A stretch of DNA of 12,380 nt from positions 1 to 12,380 of the forward strand of contig DVLW01000213.1 of assembly GCA_018715285.1 (NCBI GenBank), written 5' to 3'. This document shows positions 1 to 6,749 of the stretch, piece by piece. Every line of letters begins with the position of its first letter. Positions within the stretch are counted from its first letter, which is position 1. A model generated the notes under the pieces. The model was not told the origin of the DNA, ran no database searches, and saw only the letters and a program-made list of their open reading frames with translations. The position numbers and the translations under genes were made by a program. The stretch is from Candidatus Faecivivens stercoripullorum (GTDB taxonomy: Bacteria > Bacillota > Clostridia > Oscillospirales > Ruminococcaceae).

Positions 1-2115
1 CAGGTTGATAAACAAAAGGTGTACCGGCTGAAGCAGGGTAAATCCCATCAGTGTTGCCAGGAAAATTCCGAGCACTTCACTCAGGTTGGACGCAAGCAGG
101 AACTGAATTGCCTTGCGGATATTGGCGTAAATTCTGCGTCCTTCCTCGACAGCTTTGACAATCGTGGCAAAGTTATCATCCGCCAGTACCATATCTGCAA
201 CATTCTTGGTAACGTCGGTGCCGGTGATACCCATTCCGACGCCGATATCTGCCGCCTTGATACTGGGCGCATCGTTTACGCCGTCACCGGTCATTGCAGT
301 GACACATCCATGTTTTTTCCAGGCATTGACAATCCGTACCTTGTGTTCCGGCTGGACACGGGCATATACACCATAACGGTTGATATTTTCCGCAAGCTCG
401 TTGTCGTCCATCTGGTCGAGTTCTGAACCGGTCATTGCCTGCTGCGGTCCTGAGATAATCCCAAGCTGACGCGCAATCGCGACTGCTGTATCCTTATGGT
501 CGCCGGTAATCATAATCGGACGGATGCCGGCAGTACGGCAGAGATCGATGGCAGGTTTTACTTCGGGACGAACCGGGTCGATCATGCCGGTCAGACCGAC
601 AAATGTCAGCTGCTGCTCAAGAAATTCGGGCTGGTTGGATTCAGGACGCTGTTCCCATCTGCGCAGTGAAGCCGCCAGCACACGCAGAGCCTGTCCGGCC
701 ATTTCGCGGTTTTTGCTGAGGATTTCTTCCCGTTTGCGGTCATCCATCGGGTGGATTTCGCCATTTTCAAGATAGTGGGTACAGCGGCTGAGGATAACGT
801 CCGGTGCACCTTTGGTATACTGGACAATTCCATCCGCTGTCTGGTGGATGGTGCTCATCATCTTACGGGAGGAATCGAACGGTGCCTCATCAATACGCGG
901 TGATTCCTGTTCCATCAGGTTCTTTTTCATTCCCAGCGAAGCCGCATAATTAACCAGAGCCGCTTCGGTCGGTTCACCAATCGCAAGTCCGTCTTCACCC
1001 AGCTGTGCATCACAGCACATTGCCATTGTCCGGGCAAGCATCTCTTCATCGCCGTAATGTTCGACGACGGTCATCCGGTTCTGGGTCAGGGTACCGGTTT
1101 TATCGCTGCATATAACCTGTGCACAGCCAAGCGTTTCGACCGCCGTCAGCCTACGGATAACAGCGCCCTGTTTGCTCATTTTGGTAACGCCGATGGAAAG
1201 TACGACGGTAACAACCGTTGCCAGACCTTCCGGGATAGCGGCGACTGCCAGCGATACCGCGACCATAAAGGTCGAGAGGACGGTGTCGAGGTCAAAACGT
1301 CCGGCGGAAATCAGGTTGAAGAAAAAGATAAAGATACAGATGCCCAGTACAATTTTGGACAGCGTCTTTCCAAGGCTTGCCAGCTTTTGCTGAAGCGGAG
1401 TCTGTTCATCGATGGTAGAGGAGAGTGCACCGGCAATTTTACCCATCTCGGTCTGCATACCGGTTTCTGTGACGACCATTTTTCCGCGCCCGTAGGCAAC
1501 CGTCGAACCCATATAACACATGTTTTTCCGGTCACCGAGCGGGATATCATTTTTCTGATCCAGACCCAGTGCATCAATCATCTTGTTTACCGGGACGCTT
1601 TCACCGGTCAGTGCAGCTTCTTCTATTTTCAGGGTAGCCGCTTCGATGATTCTGCCATCTGCCGGGACGCTGTCGCCAGCTTCCAGTACGACGATATCGC
1701 CTGGAACCAGCTGTGAACTGGGAACCAGAAGCTGTTTTCCATCCCGGAGAACCTTACTGGTAGCGGCTGTCATGGTTTGCAGCGCTTCGATGGCGGCTTC
1801 CGCCTTGTTTTCCTGATAGACGCCCAGTACTGCGTTGAGCAGTACGACTACCAGAATGATGATGACATCCGCCATTCCTTCATTCTGCATCAGTGACGTG
1901 ACACCGGATACCGCTGCGGCAATCAACAGGATAATCAGCATCGGGTCTTTGAGCTGCTGCAAAAAGCGTTCCAGAAGAGTTGCTTTTTTTGCCTCAGCCA
2001 GCTTATTTGCGCCGTACTTTTGCAGGCGCTCTCCGGCTTCATTTGATGTCAGACCGGAAAGCTGGGTTTTTTGAACCTGCAATACTTCGTCAGTGGATAG
2101 TTGATAACTTTTCAT
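1..2115 (-). CDS. Cation-transporting P-type ATPase (P2/Ca2+-ATPase type), C-terminus cut by window edge
   Basis: Membrane pump that uses ATP to export a divalent cation. 705 codons are visible; the frame is still open at position 1, so the last membrane helices are missing. In order: cation-ATPase N-domain (about 1-60), M1/M2 (LMIILLIAAAVSG; VIIILVVVLLNAVLG), actuator domain with TGES (E172), M3/M4 with the ion-site motif IPEGL (P295-E296), phosphorylation motif DKTGTLT (D338), nucleotide domain, hinge GDGVNDAP (about 610-617) and M5 with SNLSEV (N677, E680), matching the Asn/Glu ion ligands of SERCA M5. The SERCA-like M4/M5 ligands predict Ca2+ and/or Mn2+ transport. The ATG at 2115 has GGAAGGAG upstream with a 7-nt gap. 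The gene lies downstream of a yybP-ykoY leader, so Mn2+ (or Mn2+/Ca2+) efflux is the likely job, as for riboswitch-controlled P-type ATPases in lactococci and streptococci. Family certain; ion inferred. Confidence 0.95.
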   Translation of the reverse strand, partial: MKSYQLSTDEVLQVQKTQLSGLTSNEAGERLQKYGANKLAEAKKATLLERFLQQLKDPMLIILLIAAAVSGVTSLMQNEGMADVIIILVVVLLNAVLGVYQENKAEAAIEALQTMTAATSKVLRDGKQLLVPSSQLVPGDIVVLEAGDSVPADGRIIEAATLKIEEAALTGESVPVNKMIDALGLDQKNDIPLGDRKNMCYMGSTVAYGRGKMVVTETGMQTEMGKIAGALSSTIDEQTPLQQKLASLGKTLSKIVLGICIFIFFFNLISAGRFDLDTVLSTFMVAVSLAVAAIPEGLATVVTVVLSIGVTKMSKQGAVIRRLTAVETLGCAQVICSDKTGTLTQNRMTVVEHYGDEEMLARTMAMCCDAQLGEDGLAIGEPTEAALVNYAASLGMKKNLMEQESPRIDEAPFDSSRKMMSTIHQTADGIVQYTKGAPDVILSRCTHYLENGEIHPMDDRKREEILSKNREMAGQALRVLAASLRRWEQRPESNQPEFLEQQLTFVGLTGMIDPVRPEVKPAIDLCRTAGIRPIMITGDHKDTAVAIARQLGIISGPQQAMTGSELDQMDDNELAENINRYGVYARVQPEHKVRIVNAWKKHGCVTAMTGDGVNDAPSIKAADIGVGMGITGTDVTKNVADMVLADDNFATIVKAVEEGRRIYANIRKAIQFLLASNLSEVLGIFLATLMGFTLLQPVHLLFINL

Positions 2116-2164
2116 ATGGATGCTCCTTCCTTTCCGGCAGTGTAGCCGGCTGGAAAATAAAATC

Positions 2165-2210
2165 AAAAAAACTCATACCGTTTCGGAAGACTTCCGGAAA
2201 CGATATGAGT
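2165..2210 (-). terminator. Riboswitch-controlled intrinsic terminator in the ATPase leader
   Basis: Reading the minus strand from 2210, ACTCATA, CGTTTC and GGAA pair with TTCC, GAAACG and TATGAGT, with one T-G pair, one bulged C and a 3-nt loop. The stem has about 18 pairs and is followed by a run of seven T (2171-2165). It lies 50 nt before the ATPase start codon, between leader and gene, so it acts as an attenuator and not as the end of mntP. Confidence 0.9.
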
Positions 2211-2311
2211 CTCATTCAACATGGAGGACACCGGACATATTAAAATGCCGTTTTGACGATGTCTTCCCGCGCAGTGTCCGAAAGAACCTGTGTGGAATTA
2301 CTCCCTCATAT
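2171..2311 (-). promoter_or_regulatory. yybP-ykoY (Mn2+) riboswitch with overlapping terminator, upstream of the P-type ATPase
   Basis: The aptamer runs from 2311 down to 2203. P1 is ATATGAG (2311-2305) with CTCATAT (2209-2203). It is followed by the conserved GGAGTA (2304-2299). P2 begins TTCC (2297-2294) and closes with GGGAA. P3a is GACA (2263-2260) with TGTC (2230-2227), flanking the conserved CGTCA (2258-2254). P3b is GGCAT with ATGTC, followed by the conserved CGG (2233-2231). GAGAC immediately precedes the P1 3' strand, as in the family. The P1 3' strand is also the 5' arm of the terminator at 2210-2171, so a ligand-stabilised P1 prevents termination (ON switch). Mn2+ is the known ligand of this RNA class. 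The fold was made by eye. Confidence 0.85.
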
Positions 2312-2375
2312 GCAAATGTATCACAAAGCAGAGAATTTATTCTGAAAAACCGAAATAATATCTCTTGCTAATTTA

Positions 2376-2404
2376 ATGATAGCATACCCATGCAGGTATG
2401 TCAA
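2376..2404 (-). promoter_or_regulatory. Sigma-A-type promoter for the P-type ATPase transcript
   Basis: On the minus strand, -35 TTGACA (2404-2399) is followed by a 17-nt spacer and -10 TATCAT (2381-2376). The yybP-ykoY aptamer begins about 65 nt further on. The spacer contains an inverted repeat, CATACC-N6-GGTATG (2400-2383), which could be an operator. The promoter starts about 35 nt after the mntP stop codon and there is no clear terminator between, so read-through from mntP is also possible. Confidence 0.8.
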
Positions 2405-2438
2405 TAAAATATAAAAAAATTCAAAAATTCTGTTATTT

Positions 2439-3026
2439 TCAGATAAAGCTGGTGATAAAGATTTCCAGCCCGATTCCGATCAGAATCACGCCGCCCAGAA
2501 TATCTGCCTTACCCGACAGCTTTGTTCCGAACCGTTTACCGATTTCCAGACCAGCCATGCAGATGATAAAGGTGACGACCGCAATAATCAGCGCGGCAAC
2601 GATTGCCATTACCAGGTTGTATTCCGAGATGGTAAACCCGACTGACAAGGCATCAATCGAAGTCGCGACACCCTGAATCAGCAGAGCCGAAACGCCATCT
2701 CTCCGGGTATCATTTTCTTCCTCGTCACCGGGATGCAGTCCTTCCCAGAGCATCTTTCCGCCGATATACAAAAGCAAAAACAGTGCAATCCACGGAATCA
2801 GCTTTTCAAACGACTCGAAAACCTGTAACAACGTGTGTACGCAAATCCATCCGATCATCGGCATCAGTGCCTGAAAACCGGCGAATACACCTGCCACCGT
2901 GCACATTTTTCCTTTTTTCATCCGCGGCTGGTGCAGTCCGTTTGCCAGTGACACCGAGAATGCGTCCATCGCAAGCCCAGCCCCCAGCAGAATACTGTTG
3001 ACAAAGAAAACCAGGCTCCATTCCAT
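2439..3026 (-). CDS. mntP: Manganese efflux pump MntP
   Basis: Small integral membrane exporter of Mn2+, 195 aa, a normal length for the family (formerly YebN/DUF204). It has two homologous halves, each with the family's Asp-containing helix: GLAMDAFSVSLANG near the N-terminus (D21) and GVATSIDALSVGFT (D125). About six hydrophobic segments are visible, split by a charged loop (about 99-111, PGDEEENDTRRDG). I chose the ATG at 3026, with AAAGGA upstream (11-nt gap, a little long). The TTG at 3068 would extend the frame by 14 residues, but it sits directly behind the leader terminator and gives a hydrophilic N-terminus. The gene follows a yybP-ykoY riboswitch, the classic control element of mntP, and precedes a P-type ATPase with the same type of leader. 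Confidence 0.95.
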   Translation of the reverse strand: MEWSLVFFVNSILLGAGLAMDAFSVSLANGLHQPRMKKGKMCTVAGVFAGFQALMPMIGWICVHTLLQVFESFEKLIPWIALFLLLYIGGKMLWEGLHPGDEEENDTRRDGVSALLIQGVATSIDALSVGFTISEYNLVMAIVAALIIAVVTFIICMAGLEIGKRFGTKLSGKADILGGVILIGIGLEIFITSFI

Positions 3027-3066
3027 CTTTTGACCAATCCTTTCTGAAAGACGATTTTTGCAATAC

Positions 3067-3140
3067 AAAAGACCCAGGTATAACCGGAAAATACAAACAC
3101 CTGTCCCACAGACAGATCTTTTTCCGGTTATACATGAGTC
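3067..3140 (-). terminator. Riboswitch-controlled terminator in the mntP leader
   Basis: On the minus strand the segment 3140-3120 (GACTCATGTATAACCGGAAA and one more A) pairs with 3091-3071 over about 20 of 21 positions, with one mismatch and one T-G pair, and is followed by TTTT (3070-3067). The 28-nt loop holds a second hairpin, CTGTC-TGTGG-GACAG. The outer 5' arm overlaps the P1 3' strand of the aptamer, making the two folds mutually exclusive. The T-run is short. Confidence 0.85.
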
Positions 3141-3222
3141 TCGTAATTTAAAACAAGCCAGACCGCAAGGTCAGTATGTTGACTTGCTACGTATTCAAAA
3201 ACACGCTTACTACTCCCTCACG
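3071..3222 (-). promoter_or_regulatory. yybP-ykoY (Mn2+) riboswitch upstream of mntP
   Basis: A near-consensus aptamer from 3222 to 3133. P1 is CGTGAG (3222-3217) with CTCATG (3138-3133). The conserved GGAGTA (3216-3211) follows. Then come a P2 hairpin (3206-3190 region), P3a GCAAG with CTTGT, the conserved GTCAACATAC, P3b GACC-TTGC-GGTC, a TGG and finally TTACGAGAC before P1 closes. The P1 3' strand lies in the 5' arm of the terminator at 3140-3071, so Mn2+ binding should favour read-through into mntP. The GAGGGAGTA and GAGACTCAT blocks are identical in the ATPase leader at 2311-2203. Ligand and ON logic follow from the known RNA class and were not measured here. Confidence 0.93.
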
Positions 3223-3242
3223 GGAATTTTGATTGTCTTGTA

Positions 3243-3272
3243 ATTATACCACTTGCAACAGGCGGATGTCAA
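3243..3272 (-). promoter_or_regulatory. Promoter of mntP
   Basis: On the minus strand a perfect -35 TTGACA (3272-3267) and a perfect -10 TATAAT (3248-3243) are separated by 18 nt. The aptamer starts about 20 nt downstream. It is a strong consensus promoter that faces away from the plus-strand promoter at 3351-3379. The 405-base gap between mntP and the next gene is filled by the riboswitch, its terminator and these two promoters. Confidence 0.9.
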
Positions 3273-3350
3273 GTAGTTTTTTCTGTTTTCCGGTCGAGGT
3301 CAGATGTATTTTGGAGTATAAAACTTTGCATTTTATTTTTGGAAAATGCC

Positions 3351-3379
3351 TTGAAAGATTTGTTCAAAACGTCTATAAT
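3351..3379 (+). promoter_or_regulatory. Promoter of the TIM-barrel isomerase gene, with upstream shared motif
   Basis: -35 TTGAAA (3351-3356), a 17-nt spacer, then -10 TATAAT (3374-3379), about 50 nt before the start codon. The 14-base sequence GGAAAATGCCTTGA (3341-3354) runs into the -35 box. It recurs exactly at the same place in the fucosidase promoter (5227-5240). Confidence 0.85.
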
Positions 3380-3431
3380 AACAGTGATATCAAGACATAA
3401 ATGTGTGTCGGATTATTGGAGGTAGTTGTAG

Positions 3432-4343
3432 ATGAAACTTGGAATGAGCTGTTATTGCCTGGACCCGGCGATGGAAGCCGGCCGGATGAATGTTGACAAC
3501 GTCATTGATTTTGCTGTTGCACATGGCTGCGAGCATATTGAGTTTGTCCCGTTCCATCTGGAGTTTGTCACCCCTGATCGTCAGCTGAATACCGAGCTGA
3601 TCGACCATGTCCGTGAAAAATGCGCCAGCGCCGGTATCGAGATTTCAACCTATTCGGTCAACGGCGACCTGCTGAAAACCGATGAGGCTGAACAGGCTGC
3701 TGAAATTGAACGGATTAAACGCCATATCGATGTTGCTGAGAGACTCGGACTCAAACGGATGCGTTTTGACGTTGCATCCTTCCGTCGTCCTTTCTCTACC
3801 AACACCATCCATAACTTTAACGCTGAATTCCCGCAGATGGTCAAAAATGGTGGACTGCTGTGCGACTATGCCGCTGAAAAGGGTATCAACATTGTTATGG
3901 AAAACCATGGTTTCTTTATCAATGGTTCCGACCGCGTGCTCAGCCTGATTGACGCGATCAACCGTCCTAACCTCAAGATGACAGTCGACGTCGGCAACTT
4001 CCTCTGTGTCGATGAAGACCCGATTGCGGCGGTTAAAAAGTGCCTGCCTTACGCTGAGATGATTCACCTCAAAGACTTTTACATCCGTAAAAAAGAACAG
4101 CTTCCCGATCAGACCGAAATGTTCAACTGCAACAACGGCTCCTGGTTTGAGACGATGGGCGGCAAGATGCTGCGCGGTTCGATTCTCGGACAGGGCGATA
4201 TGGAGATCTGGGACATCCTGCGCCTGATTAAGCATTCCGGTTTTGACGGATACATCTCGCTGGAATTCGAGGGCATGGAAGTCTGCGAACAGGGCACTGA
4301 AATCGGCCTTGCAATGGCTAAGGCTATTCTGGCCAAAGTATGA
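3432..4343 (+). CDS. Sugar phosphate isomerase/epimerase-like TIM-barrel protein
   Basis: 303 aa, matching the xylose-isomerase-like TIM-barrel (AP endonuclease 2) superfamily, whose members use a divalent metal to isomerise or epimerise sugars, sugar phosphates or inositols in the cytoplasm. The visible metal-site candidates are E157 in VMENHG, D186 in TVDVGN, H212 in MIHLKDF and E278 in ISLEFEG, one per late beta strand as expected. HGCEHIEFVPFHLEF near the N-terminus is the usual second-strand segment. ATG at 3432 is preceded by GGAGG (3418-3422) with a 9-nt gap. The gene has its own promoter and terminator, so it is a single-gene transcript. It shares a promoter motif with the GH29 fucosidase gene, which suggests a role in processing a released sugar. 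The exact substrate cannot be read from the sequence. Confidence 0.88.
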   Translation: MKLGMSCYCLDPAMEAGRMNVDNVIDFAVAHGCEHIEFVPFHLEFVTPDRQLNTELIDHVREKCASAGIEISTYSVNGDLLKTDEAEQAAEIERIKRHIDVAERLGLKRMRFDVASFRRPFSTNTIHNFNAEFPQMVKNGGLLCDYAAEKGINIVMENHGFFINGSDRVLSLIDAINRPNLKMTVDVGNFLCVDEDPIAAVKKCLPYAEMIHLKDFYIRKKEQLPDQTEMFNCNNGSWFETMGGKMLRGSILGQGDMEIWDILRLIKHSGFDGYISLEFEGMEVCEQGTEIGLAMAKAILAKV

Positions 4344-4369
4344 TGAATTATTCCCGGTAAACAATGGTT

Positions 4370-4416
4370 GCCGCATGGCAGGCTGCATGAATCGCCTGTC
4401 GTGCGGCATACTTTTT
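4370..4416 (+). terminator. Intrinsic terminator after the TIM-barrel gene
   Basis: A 14-bp stem pairs 4370-4383 (GCCGCATGGCAGGC) with 4394-4407 (GCCTGTCGTGCGGC), including two G-T pairs and a 10-nt loop, followed by ATAC and TTTTT (4412-4416). It lies 26 nt after the stop codon. A smaller CGACAG/CTGTCG hairpin (4425-4446) sits between it and the RBS of the next gene and has no T-run. Confidence 0.88.
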
Positions 4417-4468
4417 ATATCTCCCGACAGAACGATTTTGCTGTCGTGGTACAGAGGAGGCAGTTCAT

Positions 4469-5173
4469 TTGTATTTTGATTGGACGTATATCGTACTGGT
4501 TTTACCGGCGGTGATCTTTTCGCTGTGGGCGAGTGCCCGGGTCAAATCCACCTTTGCGCGGTACCAGAACCAGTACGCATCCCGCGGACTGAACGGCGCA
4601 CAGGCTGCCGAGGCGGTTTTGTGGTATAACGGGCTGTATGGGGTACGGATTGAGCGGGTTTCGGGGAGTCTTACCGACCATTACGACCCGAGAAGCAATG
4701 TCATCCGGCTTTCAGACAGTGTTTATGGAAGCAGTTCCACCGCGGCGATTGGCGTTGCATGTCATGAAGCCGGGCACGCGGTTCAGCATGCACAAAACTA
4801 TCTGCCGGTTAAGATACGGACGGCAATTGTCCCGATTACCAATATCGGTTCAAGGATATCGATGCCGCTGATTATCCTCGGGCTGCTGTTCGGCGCGACT
4901 TCCTACTTTTTCGCGACGATGGCGTATGTAGGGGTTGCCTGCTTTGCACTCAGCACGATTTTCCAGCTGGTGACGCTTCCGACCGAGTTTGACGCATCCA
5001 AAAGGGCGCTTATCGCTATCCGGCAGCAGGGACTTCTGGAAGGTGAGGAACTGGCGGGTGCACAGAAGGTGCTTTCAGCTGCCGCGATGACCTATGTGGC
5101 AGCGCTGGCGGTTTCGGTTACTCAGCTGCTGCGGCTGATGATGCTGGTAAACCGCCGCAACAACCGAAGATGA
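4469..5173 (+). CDS. Membrane zinc metallopeptidase, YugP type (Zn_peptidase_2)
   Basis: 234 aa, a typical length for the YugP-like neutral zinc metallopeptidases found in many Firmicutes. The HEXXH zinc site is CHEAGHAVQHAQ (H99, E100, H103), and E173 in LPTEFDASKRA is the probable third ligand. Hydrophobic segments lie at about 6-22, 131-149, 152-170 and 205-227, so it is an integral membrane protein. The N-terminal segment RYQNQYASRGLNGAQAAE is characteristic of the family. The physiological substrate is not well defined. The start is TTG at 4469, supported by AGAGGAGG (4453-4460) 8 nt upstream; no in-frame ATG is better placed. The gene stands between two terminators, and no clear promoter is visible in the short gap before it, so partial read-through from the upstream gene is possible. 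No functional link to the sugar genes is apparent. Confidence 0.9.
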   Translation: MYFDWTYIVLVLPAVIFSLWASARVKSTFARYQNQYASRGLNGAQAAEAVLWYNGLYGVRIERVSGSLTDHYDPRSNVIRLSDSVYGSSSTAAIGVACHEAGHAVQHAQNYLPVKIRTAIVPITNIGSRISMPLIILGLLFGATSYFFATMAYVGVACFALSTIFQLVTLPTEFDASKRALIAIRQQGLLEGEELAGAQKVLSAAAMTYVAALAVSVTQLLRLMMLVNRRNNRR

Positions 5174-5192
5174 TTAGATATCATGCAGAATG

Positions 5193-5224
5193 TACGCTTC
5201 GTAAGTCTACGAAGCGTATTTTTT
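5193..5224 (+). terminator. Intrinsic terminator after the zinc peptidase gene
   Basis: A perfect 11-bp stem, TACGCTTCGTA (5193-5203) with TACGAAGCGTA (5208-5218), a 4-nt loop and six T (5219-5224), 19 nt after the stop codon. It is partly symmetric, but only the plus strand has the long T-run. Confidence 0.95.
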
Positions 5225-5236
5225 ATGGAAAATGCC

Positions 5237-5265
5237 TTGACGAAGGTTTTCGGACGTTGTATACT
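5237..5265 (+). promoter_or_regulatory. Promoter of the GH29 fucosidase gene, with upstream shared motif
   Basis: -35 TTGACG (5237-5242), 17-nt spacer, -10 TATACT (5260-5265), about 55 nt before the ATG at 5320. GGAAAATGCCTTGA (5227-5240) overlaps the -35 box exactly as in the TIM-barrel promoter at 3341-3354. Both transcripts also carry AAGACA 11-12 nt after the -10 box. Confidence 0.8.
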
Positions 5266-5319
5266 GTCGTTGAAGTAAGACAAAATCTGTCAGGCTATGT
5301 GCCGGAAAGGAAGTTTGCC

Positions 5320-6630
5320 ATGTCCGTTTATCAGGTAAAAAAGACGCCGGGAGATACCGAATGGTTTCGGCATGACCGTTTTGGAATGTTCATCCACTGG
5401 GGGCTTTATGCGCTTCCGGCAAGACATGAATGGGTCAAAAACCATGAGCGTACACCCGAGGAAGTCTATGACCGGTATTTCCGCTATTTTGACCCAGATC
5501 TGTTTGATGCCCGTGAATGGGCGCGTCAGGCTAAGGCAGCCGGGATGAAATATGCGGTTCTGACGACCAAGCATCATGAGGGATTTTGCCTGTTTGATTC
5601 AAAGTATACCGATTATAAGGCAACCAATACACCGGCAGGACGCGACCTTGTACGGGAATTTGTCGATGCGTTCCGGGCTGAAGGACTGAAAATCGGTTTT
5701 TATTATTCGCTGATCGACTGGCATCATCCGGATTTTCCCATCGACCCCAACCACCCGAGAAGAGACGATCCGGACGCTGAACAGCAGAATGTCGGCCGTG
5801 ATATGAAACGGTATGCCCAGTATATGCGCGATCAGGTGACCGAGCTGCTGACCGGTTACGGCAAGATCGATATCCTCTGGTTTGACTTCTCCTATCCGGA
5901 TATGACCATGCCGGGTAAGCCCTGGATGAAGGGTAAAGGCAAGGACGACTGGGAAGCAGAAAAACTGATTGCACTGGCGCGTTCTTTGCAGCCGGGTATT
6001 ATGATCGATAACCGCACCGGTATCGAACAGGACCTCTGGACGCCGGAACAGTACCAGCCCCAGACCTGGCTGACCGATGATGATGGACAGCTGGTTACAT
6101 GGGAAGCCTGCCAGACTTTTTCCGGTTCGTGGGGATATTACCGGGATGAGATGAGCTGGAAGTCGCCGGAAATGCTGATTCAGATGCTGGTCACGACCGT
6201 TTCACTGGGCGGAAACCTGCTGCTCAATGTCGGCCCGACTGCACGTGGATATTTTGACCACCGGGCAACAGAAGCGCTGGCGGCGATTGGCGACTGGATG
6301 AAATACTGCGGACGTTCGATTTATGGATGCACGATGGCTGACCCTGAGTTTACCGCTCCGTCCGGCTGCCGTCTGACCCAGAGTGAAGACGGTAAACGAT
6401 TGTATGTCCATCTGTTCCAGTATCCGTATGCCTTCCTGGAACTGAAAGGGTTTGCCGGTAAGGTAGAATATGCCCAGTTTTTGCATGACGGAAGCGAAGT
6501 GCGCTTTACCGAAGGAAAGGTCGAGCATTTTGGCGATGGGCTTTCCAGCAGCGATGATCTGCTGGTGCTCTCACTTCCGGCAATCAAGCCGCCGGTTGAA
6601 GTCCCGGTCATTGAACTGTTTTTGAAATAA
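5320..6630 (+). CDS. Alpha-L-fucosidase, glycoside hydrolase family 29
   Basis: 436 aa, the size of a bacterial GH29 catalytic domain with a short C-terminal beta-sandwich. These retaining enzymes release L-fucose from glycans. Visible family features are WFRHDRFGMFIHWGLYA (HWG at 26-28), MKYAVLTTKHHEGFCLFDSK, the strand IGFYYSLIDWHHPDF, and IDILWFDFSYPD with the probable nucleophile D189. NLLLNVGPTARGYFD is the typical late-barrel segment. There is no signal peptide, so it is probably cytoplasmic and acts on imported oligosaccharides. The reading frame is open back to 5170, but that extension contains the upstream terminator and this gene's own promoter. ATG 5320 has AAAGGAA (5306-5312) at 7 nt. 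The acid/base residue, which is variable in GH29, cannot be assigned by eye. Confidence 0.93.
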   Translation: MSVYQVKKTPGDTEWFRHDRFGMFIHWGLYALPARHEWVKNHERTPEEVYDRYFRYFDPDLFDAREWARQAKAAGMKYAVLTTKHHEGFCLFDSKYTDYKATNTPAGRDLVREFVDAFRAEGLKIGFYYSLIDWHHPDFPIDPNHPRRDDPDAEQQNVGRDMKRYAQYMRDQVTELLTGYGKIDILWFDFSYPDMTMPGKPWMKGKGKDDWEAEKLIALARSLQPGIMIDNRTGIEQDLWTPEQYQPQTWLTDDDGQLVTWEACQTFSGSWGYYRDEMSWKSPEMLIQMLVTTVSLGGNLLLNVGPTARGYFDHRATEALAAIGDWMKYCGRSIYGCTMADPEFTAPSGCRLTQSEDGKRLYVHLFQYPYAFLELKGFAGKVEYAQFLHDGSEVRFTEGKVEHFGDGLSSSDDLLVLSLPAIKPPVEVPVIELFLK

Positions 6631-6638
6631 CGCTGAAA

Positions 6639-6673
6639 ACGCCGCCCGTTGTCTTCAAGACAGCGGGCGGCGT
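6639..6673. terminator. GC-rich hairpin between convergent genes, probable (bidirectional) terminator
   Basis: ACGCCGCCCG (6639-6648) pairs with CGGGCGGCGT (6664-6673), then T-G and TGTCT/AGACA continue the stem to a 3-nt loop, about 16 pairs in all. On the plus strand no T-run follows. On the minus strand the stem is followed by TTTT, so it fits better as a terminator for the convergent GH106-like gene. It may still stop transcripts from both sides. Confidence 0.65.
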
Positions 6674-6749
6674 AATGCGTATACATAAAAACGTCACAAG
6701 ATTCGTAGCGTGTAAAAACCGCGTTGGCTCAAGTTGTTGCCATCACGAC

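Noticed and set aside
1057..1716. Plus-strand open frame of 219 codons
   Set aside because: Entirely antisense to the P-type ATPase, with no RBS and no recognisable domain.
2134..2149. CCGGC/GCCGG hairpin just upstream of the ATPase RBS
   Set aside because: Short stem that leaves the RBS exposed; no evidence that it regulates.
3027..3068. TTG start giving a longer MntP
   Set aside because: Begins directly after the attenuator hairpin, no RBS, and adds a hydrophilic segment not usual for MntP.
3351..3367. TTGAA-N7-TTCAA inverted repeat over the TIM-barrel promoter
   Set aside because: Only 5-base arms in AT-rich sequence and not found in the fucosidase promoter; too weak to call an operator.
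3645..4409. Minus-strand open frame of 254 codons
   Set aside because: Antisense shadow of the TIM-barrel gene; the plus-strand product has clear metal-site motifs and a proper promoter and RBS.
4425..4446. CGACAG/CTGTCG hairpin before the zinc peptidase
   Set aside because: Six-base stem without a T-run or conserved aptamer sequence; could be chance.
5170..5319. N-terminal extension of the fucosidase frame
   Set aside because: Contains the zinc peptidase gene's terminator and the fucosidase's own promoter; GH29 homology starts after the ATG at 5320.
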